This document shows positions 8,601-11,779 of a DNA stretch of 12,081 nt, one piece after another. The position numbers and the translations under genes were made by a program. Each line of letters starts with the position of its first letter. Positions within the stretch are counted from its first letter, which is position 1. Source of the stretch: Halocafeteria seosinensis (lineage: Eukaryota; Sar; Bigyra; Bicosoecida); contig LVLI01001195.1 of the NCBI GenBank assembly GCA_001687465.1, forward strand, positions 1-12,081, written 5' to 3'. The notes below the pieces were generated by a model. The model ran no database searches. It saw nothing but the letters and a program-made list of their open reading frames with translations, and had not been told where the DNA came from.

Positions 8601-9323
8601 CATCTCGGCAAGAAACTGTTATGCGATGATTCTCAATTGACGGTACCAAAGAACTGGAAAGCGCAAGCCTCTAGGGATAAGGGGTCTTTCTCTTGCACTT
8701 GGTTTACGGAATGCAAGTTACAGCCCTGCATCTTGCCTAGCAAATTTAGAATCCTTCTCCACGCGACTACTGCATACCAAGTATTTTCATGGACCTACCA
8801 AGTCAAAGATGCCAGGGGAAAGATTGATACGATTGGAGACACCACAGACTTGGCGTCAAAAGAAGGGGGGCTACAATCAGGTCAGGAGTATAATACAGAG
8901 TTTATCGCCACGCTAAGAGAAGGTTTATCTCGGAGAACTACCGGTTATCGTGGACATATAGTCTCTGATGCTGAAATCGGTCCCATACGCGAGACCACTG
9001 GACTCAACGATACAGTATCTATAGTCTGGCGTAATCAAGTAGGGTCTCTAATGGATGTTACAGTCGTTCGTAGACGGAGAACTGTGTTTGAGTTATTGAG
9101 TTCTTTACTTGGCCTGGCTGCTGGCTTAATTGGAGGGTTCCGTGTCGCTCTCAAGGGAATTGAACAGGGGAAGGGGTTGTTCCGAGGGAAGCAGAAACAC
9201 AAGCCATGGCAGCAAGCGTATCCGTACAAATCTAGCAACGACAGTCACACACACACATATGTGGAAGACAGTCCCAAGTGCGCCGAAACGTTTACCCACA
9301 ATCCCCTGCATAGAAGTCGCTGA
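2613..9323 (+). CDS. Giant receptor-like membrane protein: FG-GAP, BspA-type LRR, GCC2/GCC3 cysteine repeats
   Basis: The product has 2236 residues in a single exon. The ATG at 2613 has A at -3 and G at +4. Domains in order: a basic N-terminus with a hydrophobic segment at about 30-51 (signal peptide or anchor); six FG-GAP/VCBS repeats with calcium-binding aspartates, starting near D75, D132, D193, D240, D295 and D346; a linker to about 490; roughly forty BspA-like (LRR_5) repeats of 23-24 residues at about 490-1527, with recurring AF..A.I..L.L..SGI and MSHT signatures; a cysteine-rich GCC2/GCC3 region at about 1536-1825 (CP.G.YS...G...C..C units); membrane segments at about 1878-1905, 1936-1958 and 2159-2181; and a short basic, probably cytosolic tail. 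Many N-x-S/T sequons fit an extracellular location. It is probably a surface adhesion or recognition protein; ligand and pathway are unknown. Base composition differs sharply from both flanks, so I read it as a host gene. Confidence 0.9.
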   Translation: MVSGGGTVPLKSPSRGTRFTRKQAPVRRTIFFWSLMALCLALWAFFTTMLAQVSARSVLLRSEEYDEWRIPVFCDVDGDSLPDVVYRSDDTGDILWNRNVGFRGPPQFDPEKILTVLQNDNDGTINHLACGDLNGDGHIDVVFGVGVEGVYQHRLEWLQNDGEKSPAFGKPTLISTQLTIGGADANKPLLLSDVTGDEYLDVLAGSTWGPLHILYNDGVNTSFTAMTTVDVGVYDMEVGDIDLDGDVDITVVAYKNGIKLLENQGQNLTHSPSFKLHQPPNLHEEFRAVAVVVKDMNSDRNPDIVVNDFGEAGVWFMELSNFTILTASLLPLSIDNFPRGPLHVWDVNNDGFLDIVSSRIYPKKTYWLKNDGRWPPSFTNQFITPLTPFSLGPPGEVISVNVYEHCHTMIKFQWESTEAAGFSYLVNYKPATEVRRGAVLPYYYVEANRAMPVESGAFRNVTVDYLDLVLDDAAYIGRFSFCEAHASSGKISGSVDRLEGFAFSNSKLMGVAMDISNSTLTGLGKKVFLSTSISTINFSWCMNLVMVNDSAFEGSDVNTISLQGSSVEILGDAVFRRASVQSLIASDTLKLTEIPMKAFANSKINKLILDQSGIRSIRQNAFKEAKLAQLKMRWTSSLRSIREAAFKDSTVDDLQLKGTGLQAIGNNAYQGATLKRLDLTEATNITDIGDAAFMESNIYELLVDHTGLSEVGRRAFWGAVVTLLSMSHTANMNTIAEGVFEESSVGELVLIGSNIQTIQQDSFKGSNIKELSMSRTFRLDDIMEGAFVEAQVDKLLLSKSGIRRVGRGSFNRSRISYLNMRHTFNLQSIAELAFEGASIDELTLDRSNIEEIGPKAFRQAQIKTIVISGTVNLTTIFEGAFWGARIDKLYLNESGIRNIGRGAFNRSRILHLNMSHTFNLRSVAELAFEGASIDELTLDRSSVDEIGKLAFQQAHVKQLVMSPTINLTNILKWTFLEASIDNLLLNETGVQYISREAFYGAAIQHVNMSHTLFLREIAERAFADSNIGELSLENSNIWRLKRDVFSGASLDRVEMSHTSTLVDISTAFGNSSLNGLFFNRSGLNVIYKNSFKGTKIKGTISFVGSALREIAGQSFRLASINVFVLDNTPITSTSGNQFSHGSVSFLGVRNSTLERLQERAFEHSTIKTLDVSNSLHLHTIEGHPFHNAVVDNFILDHSGSFVVHGGALSNTSMKYLSAQDSDIQLFEDKCCQHTSLDTIDMSNTHGLRTIGTGAFTRSTFGDVIFKGSKVRKLNRSSFEGATVSGTITFERSTLSIILERAFRDALIEKADIGRTHHLSSIEPNAFKAAQISRFQSCDSGPMVLDTFSFAEASIDNFYLDRSKLKAIRPYAFRNASFGNFQASSLQHVEGINRAAFEHAKLGDNMNWAKSDVNAISEGAFSYLRGPQAICSLSLASSPTMGSLIFEGSVLQSVKILSSELDTISEGMFQGATIDLLDIDNTKLKSIESNAFRDASINQLQLTNALRLQFVNKTAWDQLGLANVDFSKTDMVQSGRCLPRNRYCYVEVRSDSGLPLPTCQQLSVGEYCPGNGNPISLCPAGHYCFFTDPTGEPVPCSVGTFNDLEGQQSSGSCLKCPTGRYSSQKGVTSVSCSMCDRGTFSNTEGAKSITECQACPAGKYAGLGSTSCSNCPPGRFSTTVAAHELSTCEKCPLGTFSEQLGAANVSACTACPSGRTTSSVGSSSEASCTAIPKSCTSDTQEIVKGACMCPKSTHWNGGECVNCEEGKYSPGHNMQPECLECPPGRYVSTQGATGCYVCPAGTMSQNWGSVSCDECSDEFLCPVGSSTELTEKALADLEVDVTLTNTTGGSGEGDSQINEGANADRSSNSQSGSVEQAGNQVLFISFGSLLLVLGFAAALAYFLYPGCLDLLRQVDIFSEDHYREDLETMRKEKTSLGGFVTVIFVIVTLGLVAQDLSSFINHNQFESETTEFLREANRPVGSELVSLEIKGISTHWKHLGKKLLCDDSQLTVPKNWKAQASRDKGSFSCTWFTECKLQPCILPSKFRILLHATTAYQVFSWTYQVKDARGKIDTIGDTTDLASKEGGLQSGQEYNTEFIATLREGLSRRTTGYRGHIVSDAEIGPIRETTGLNDTVSIVWRNQVGSLMDVTVVRRRRTVFELLSSLLGLAAGLIGGFRVALKGIEQGKGLFRGKQKHKPWQQAYPYKSSNDSHTHTYVEDSPKCAETFTHNPLHRSR
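5098..5149 (+). repeat. First copy of a 52-bp identical segment inside the LRR region
   Basis: The 52 bases 5098-5149 are identical to 5380-5431, exactly 282 bases (94 codons, about four LRR units) downstream. Similarity continues to the left at the same offset (about 4988 against 5270, e.g. GGCATACGAA and GGCCGAGGG shared). This indicates a recent in-frame duplication within the repeat domain. Confidence 0.85.
5380..5431 (+). repeat. Second copy of the 52-bp identical segment inside the LRR region
   Basis: Identical to 5098-5149 at an offset of 282 bases. The encoded peptide in both copies includes AELAFEGASIDELTLDRS. Confidence 0.85.
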
Positions 9324-9343
9324 GTCAGAACATATATTACTTT

Positions 9344-9432
9344 AGGAAAAATGGTGAATTTTTGATGTAATGACGTTTCGCTACGCTCAAAGCCAAACAT
9401 CAAAAACGCTGACGCTATTCACCATTTTTCCT
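9344..9432. repeat. 89-bp hairpin (MITE-like) element after the large gene
   Basis: AGGAAAAATGGTGAA (9344-9358) and TTCACCATTTTTCCT (9418-9432) are perfect 15-bp reverse complements. The stem continues inwards as TTTTTGATG (9359-9367) with CATCAAAAA (9398-9406), after an 11-base bulge at 9407-9417. That gives 24 paired bases around a 30-base loop containing TTTCGCTACGCTCAAA. It begins 20 bases after the stop of the large gene. It could be a small non-autonomous mobile element, a transcript 3'-end structure, or part of a viral terminal repeat. The sequence shows the structure only. Confidence 0.7.
9361..9372. repeat. 12-bp direct repeat, right copy (TTTGATGTAATG)
   Basis: Same sequence and orientation as 1688-1699. 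It lies in the left stem and loop of the 89-bp hairpin. On the minus strand an ATG at 9400 reads into this repeat in the phase that the truncated left-hand frame uses at its copy. Confidence 0.45.
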
Positions 9433-9442
9433 TTCTCCATAT

Positions 9443-9516
9443 AAAGTGTAATTTTCAAGTGTAATTTTCAAAAGTGTAATTTTCAAAGTGAAATTTTCGA
9501 AAGTGTAATTTTAAAA
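9443..9516 (+). repeat. Short tandem repeats AAGTGTAATTTTC
   Basis: Five copies of a 13-15 base unit, consensus AAGTGTAATTTTCA, have their GTG at 9446, 9459, 9474, 9488 (variant GTGAAATTTTCG) and 9503. Degenerate copies follow near 9524 and 9555. The array lies at the change from balanced to AT-rich sequence. It has no coding potential. Confidence 0.75.
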
Positions 9517-9709
9517 TTATAAAGTTAAATTTTAAGATTTATATAAATTTTGAAGTGTAAAAAAATTCACCATTTTTCAAAAGTGGACAAAATCTTATAT
9601 AAAATCTTATGTTGAAACTTTTATAATTTAATTCTATATATTTTATTAAAACGATTTATTAAAATTACTTATTTTTTAACTTAGAGATAATTTAACATAT
9701 ATATTTATA
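9517..9709 (+). other. AT-rich non-coding leader of the right viral block
   Basis: Apart from decayed GTGTAA-type repeats and the inverted-repeat copy at 9562-9580, this stretch is plain AT-rich sequence with no open frame of note. Its end, ACATATATATTTATA just before the ATG at 9710, is a likely promoter for the first gene. It lacks the TTTTTCTT/AAGAAAAA palindrome found at later genes. Confidence 0.55.
9562..9580 (-). repeat. Right copy of the imperfect inverted repeat bounding the host-like block
   Basis: AAAATTCACCATTTTTCAA is the reverse complement of 1744-1761 with one extra base. The overlapping stretch 9561-9578 is also a perfect 18-bp reverse complement of 9346-9363 in the nearby hairpin, so at least four copies of this motif exist in the window. 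Confidence 0.5.
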
Positions 9710-10015
9710 ATGAAAATAGAAAAGATTGTTAAAGGACTTCAAGAAGCACCAGCCTTATCAATGGACGAGTTTGTAGATGCTTGTAAACAAGGAGATATAA
9801 ATACACTTAAGAATAGCTGTATACCATTTAGTTTAGTTCGTAATGAAAAAGTAATAGAAAGAGTTTGTCATATAATTTGTTCTCTTGAACAAGTAGAAGT
9901 TTATAGAGTATTATCAAATAGATTATCAAGTGTATGGAAATCTAGATGTTATGAATTATTAACTAGTTTAGATTATCAAGAAACATTAAAGGAGTTTAAA
10001 GAGATTTATAATTAA
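9710..10015 (+). CDS. Small helical viral protein of unknown function
   Basis: The product has 101 residues; ATG at 9710 after a TATATATTTATA element. I do not recognise the family. The sequence looks entirely alpha-helical, without a signal peptide or membrane segment. Residues 15-37 (ALSMDEFVDACKQGDINTLK) faintly resemble the start of an ankyrin-type repeat (DAC..GD...L), but no second repeat follows, so I make no call. Four cysteines (25, 37, 53, 57) are not spaced like a zinc site. It is the first of six closely spaced plus-strand genes and the only one preceded by a long non-coding leader. Codon use is AT-rich as in the neighbouring genes. Confidence 0.72.
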   Translation: MKIEKIVKGLQEAPALSMDEFVDACKQGDINTLKNSCIPFSLVRNEKVIERVCHIICSLEQVEVYRVLSNRLSSVWKSRCYELLTSLDYQETLKEFKEIYN

Positions 10016-10062
10016 TATAATTCTAACTTAAAGAATTTTTCTTCTATATAGATATAAGAAAA
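10016..10062 (+). promoter_or_regulatory. Intergenic module 1 with palindromic start-codon element
   Basis: The 47-base gap contains TAACTTAAAGAA, then TTTTTCTT (10036-10043), a 12-base spacer CTATATAGATAT, and AAGAAAAA (10056-10063) whose last A is the A of the next ATG. The arms are perfect 8-bp reverse complements. It probably combines the 3'-end signal of the upstream gene with the promoter of the downstream gene. Confidence 0.75.
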
Positions 10063-10401
10063 ATGCCAAATAATCAAATTATAAAATACGAACCAAATTC
10101 TGTATTTTTCAACTATTTTAAATATTTATTAGAACTTTGGAACAAACCACCTATATACAGAAATTTAAGCTTACCAGCGTTTGAATCTCCTTCATTATTT
10201 TGTTCCGGACCCGCTGTAACTATTACTTTTGAATGTATCCTTCCCCCAGAAATTAATTCAACTAATTATGAAATAGTAGGTATAATACCACCACATTTTG
10301 ATTTTATTTTAGATTCTTCAAATTTAGATTCTGAAATATCTGAAACAGATTCAAACCCAAATTCAGATTCTGATCCTTTTTCTGATTCAGACCCAGATTA
10401 A
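10063..10401 (+). CDS. Small viral protein with acidic Asp/Ser tail
   Basis: The product has 112 residues and is not recognised. The start is fixed by the palindromic element that ends on the A of its ATG. Residues 14-27 (VFFNYFKYLLELWN) form an aromatic, hydrophobic helix. The middle (about 40-80) is rich in Pro and beta-formers (PAVTITFECILPPEI, IVGIIPPHFDFIL). From about residue 84 the tail is almost only Asp, Ser, Glu, Asn and Pro, ending in SDSDPFSDSDPD. Such acidic tails can be phosphorylated or can mimic DNA; either role here is speculation. Confidence 0.7.
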   Translation: MPNNQIIKYEPNSVFFNYFKYLLELWNKPPIYRNLSLPAFESPSLFCSGPAVTITFECILPPEINSTNYEIVGIIPPHFDFILDSSNLDSEISETDSNPNSDSDPFSDSDPD

Positions 10402-10451
10402 TATAATTTTTAACTTAAAGAATTTTTTCTTTTATATAGATATAAGAAAAA
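10402..10451 (+). promoter_or_regulatory. Intergenic module 2 with palindromic start-codon element
   Basis: Nearly the same sequence as module 1. Here the arms are 9 bp: TTTTTTCTT (10423-10431) and AAGAAAAAA (10444-10452), with a 12-base spacer TTATATAGATAT. Compared with module 1 both arms have gained one base (T on the left, A on the right), so pairing is kept. Confidence 0.75.
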
Positions 10452-10790
10452 ATGATAGTTAAAGGATATATAATAATTCATCGCACTGGTTTTAGAATAG
10501 GGATAAAAACACCTTACAATATAGGAGAAATTAGAAGAGATACGGTTGACTTTCCTAAAAAATTTGGATGTTGTACAACGTTAGAACAACGAGAAAAATT
10601 TGAAAAGCGTAGAAAAGAAAGTTTAGAGAAATATATTAATTTTGTTACTGAAACTATTTATGATGAATTTTTAACGGATGAGAAAGAACCGACAATTAAT
10701 GAATTACAAATTTCAAATAATCTTAATCAAGATATTGTTCTTGATTCTCCACTAAAAGAAATAACTGAATTTATTGAACCTATTTATTGA
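10452..10790 (+). CDS. Small viral protein, beta N-terminus and charged helix
   Basis: The product has 112 residues and is not recognised. The start is set by the palindromic element ending on its ATG. The N-terminus (MIVKGYIIIHRTGFRIGIKT) looks like a beta hairpin. Residues 46-70 (EQREKFEKRRKESLEKY) form a highly charged helix. The C-terminal part is acidic with repeated ELQI/EITEFIE segments. There are two adjacent cysteines (40-41) and no metal-site pattern, signal peptide or membrane segment. AT-rich codon use matches its neighbours. It ends in TGA, while the other genes of the cluster end in TAA or TAG. Confidence 0.72.
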   Translation: MIVKGYIIIHRTGFRIGIKTPYNIGEIRRDTVDFPKKFGCCTTLEQREKFEKRRKESLEKYINFVTETIYDEFLTDEKEPTINELQISNNLNQDIVLDSPLKEITEFIEPIY

Positions 10791-10835
10791 AATTAAAGCT
10801 TAAAGAAATTTTTCTTGTATATAATTATAAGAAAA
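10791..10835 (+). promoter_or_regulatory. Intergenic module 3 with palindromic start-codon element
   Basis: A 45-base gap: GCTTAAAGAAA, TTTTTCTT (10809-10816), spacer GTATATAATTAT (12 bases), AAGAAAAA (10829-10836). The spacer has diverged from modules 1 and 2 while the arms and the 12-base distance are kept. Confidence 0.75.
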
Positions 10836-11063
10836 ATGGAACAAATTAACATTAAGATAGAAGAACTAGAAGAATTACTAAAAAATCAATTTCAAAATGA
10901 TTTTAATATTCTTGAATCTGTTGATACTCAAACATATGGAAACATTAGAGACAAGCTATTAACGCTTTGGGTGTCAACGGACAACATTAAAGGTTTTATT
11001 GATAATTATCAAAAATTCACTGATATAATTAATCAAGGTAATTTACCATATACGGATGATTAA
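10836..11063 (+). CDS. Short acidic helical viral protein
   Basis: The product has 75 residues. I place the start at the ATG at 10836 because the palindromic element ends exactly there; the frame is open a few codons further upstream only through a TTG inside the element. Residues 1-25 (INIKIEELEELLKNQFQNDF) form an amphipathic, probable coiled-coil helix. The rest (IRDKLLTLWVSTDNIKGFID) is also helical, and the end (GNLPYTDD) is acidic. There is no recognisable domain. It may be a small binding or adaptor protein; nothing in the sequence shows its partner. Confidence 0.72.
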   Translation: MEQINIKIEELEELLKNQFQNDFNILESVDTQTYGNIRDKLLTLWVSTDNIKGFIDNYQKFTDIINQGNLPYTDD

Positions 11064-11111
11064 TATAATTTTATTTAACTTAAGAAAATCTTTTAGTTAA
11101 ATATATATAGA
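11064..11111 (+). promoter_or_regulatory. Intergenic module 4, variant hairpin
   Basis: The gap begins like the others (TATAATTTT...TAACTTAAG) but lacks TTTTTCTT/AAGAAAAA. Instead TTTAACT (11074-11080) pairs with AGTTAAA (11095-11101), with an inner AAGA/TCTT, followed by TATATATAGA and the ATG at 11112. The hairpin here is separate from the start codon. Confidence 0.6.
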
Positions 11112-11531
11112 ATGAATTTTTCCCCTGAAGATAAAAAATTTGGAGACACTAAAGAAGATGAATATCAAGACGCAATTAGCGAATTTATTGGTAAACCAAT
11201 TATTAAGACAAAATATAAATTTTGTTACTATGATTACTTCACCGAAGATAACAAGACCCGCATTGAACTAAAAACTCGTAGAAACTCTTATAATGCGTAT
11301 GAGAAAACGGTTATTGGTTTAAGTAAAATAATTAATTGTAGTAAGAACCCTGAGAAAGAACATCTTTTAGTTTTTGGGTTTACTGATGGTTTATTTTATA
11401 TTTGGTATGACTCATCTAAGTTTAAAGACTTTGAGATTGAGGAAAGAATAGTTAGAACTTATCTAAATAATGGTAAAGGACATTTGGTAAAGAACGTAAT
11501 GATACCAGTTTCAGAATTAACTAGACTATAG
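11112..11531 (+). CDS. PD-(D/E)XK nuclease-like protein
   Basis: The product has 139 residues. The pattern GDTKEDEYQDAISEFIGKP, then D41 in YYDYF, then IELKTRR with E52-x-K54, fits the catalytic core of a PD-(D/E)XK (restriction-endonuclease-like) fold: an N-terminal acidic helix, Asp at a strand end, and E-x-K on the next strand. NSYNAYEKTVIGLSKI and HLLVFGFTDGLFYIWYD fit the following helix and core strand. From memory, similar 'ELKTR...Y.T..IG..K' proteins occur in algal DNA viruses and their parasites; this is unverified. Possible roles include DNA repair, recombination intermediate cleavage or attack on competing DNA. The start at ATG 11112 follows TATATATAGA. It is the most recognisable gene of the right block. 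Confidence 0.75.
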   Translation: MNFSPEDKKFGDTKEDEYQDAISEFIGKPIIKTKYKFCYYDYFTEDNKTRIELKTRRNSYNAYEKTVIGLSKIINCSKNPEKEHLLVFGFTDGLFYIWYDSSKFKDFEIEERIVRTYLNNGKGHLVKNVMIPVSELTRL

Positions 11532-11560
11532 AATTTTTCTTTTAAGTATATATAAGAAAA
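11532..11560 (+). promoter_or_regulatory. Intergenic module 5 with palindromic start-codon element
   Basis: Only 29 bases separate the genes, yet the element is complete: TTTTTCTT (11534-11541), spacer TTAAGTATATAT (12 bases), AAGAAAAA (11554-11561) ending on the A of ATG. The upstream part of the module (TAACTTAAAG) is missing, which shows that the palindrome is the conserved core. Confidence 0.75.
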
Positions 11561-11779
11561 ATGAAATATAGTTATTGTTTTTTTAAAGAACGTTATTATA
11601 AAGCAGATAATAATCATTACGAGTGTTTTGTTAATGGTGACATTCACTGTATTTTAAATTATTGTGAAGAATCTCAAAAATTTAACCTTATGCGTTATGG
11701 CTTGGGTATTTTAGGACACTCAGTTAATCCAGCTACAGATTGGATATTATTAACCAAAAACTTGGAAATTAACACTTAA
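11561..11779 (+). CDS. N-terminal part of a probable frameshifted RING-finger protein
   Basis: As written, the frame gives 72 residues from the ATG set by the palindromic element. The product starts MKYSYCFFKERYYKADNN and contains aromatic, Cys-rich beta-like sequence (YECFVNGDIHCILNYC) followed by RYGLGILGHSVNPATDWILL. I do not recognise a family. It stops at 11777, but the frame at +1 relative to it is open from 11754 to the window end and has no ATG of its own. The protein-like character switches frame around the AACCAAAAACTTGG stretch (11752-11765). I therefore think this is the first part of a longer gene split by a one-base difference, either a real mutation, a programmed +1 shift or a homopolymer error. 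If instead the short frame is real, it would be a stand-alone small protein. Confidence 0.6.
   Translation: MKYSYCFFKERYYKADNNHYECFVNGDIHCILNYCEESQKFNLMRYGLGILGHSVNPATDWILLTKNLEINT

Noticed and set aside
9366-9510. TGTAA polyadenylation signals after the large gene
   Set aside because: TGTAA at 9366 and in the tandem repeats matches a signal used by some green algae, but it is short, expected often in AT-rich DNA, and the host group is unknown.
10815-10835. TTG start for the 10836 gene
   Set aside because: The extension lies wholly inside the palindromic start element; the ATG at 10836 matches the arrangement at three other genes.
11459-11647. Minus-strand 62-residue hydrophobic frame
   Set aside because: It is antisense to the end of the nuclease-like gene, the intergenic element and the start of the next gene, so it is not a plausible gene.
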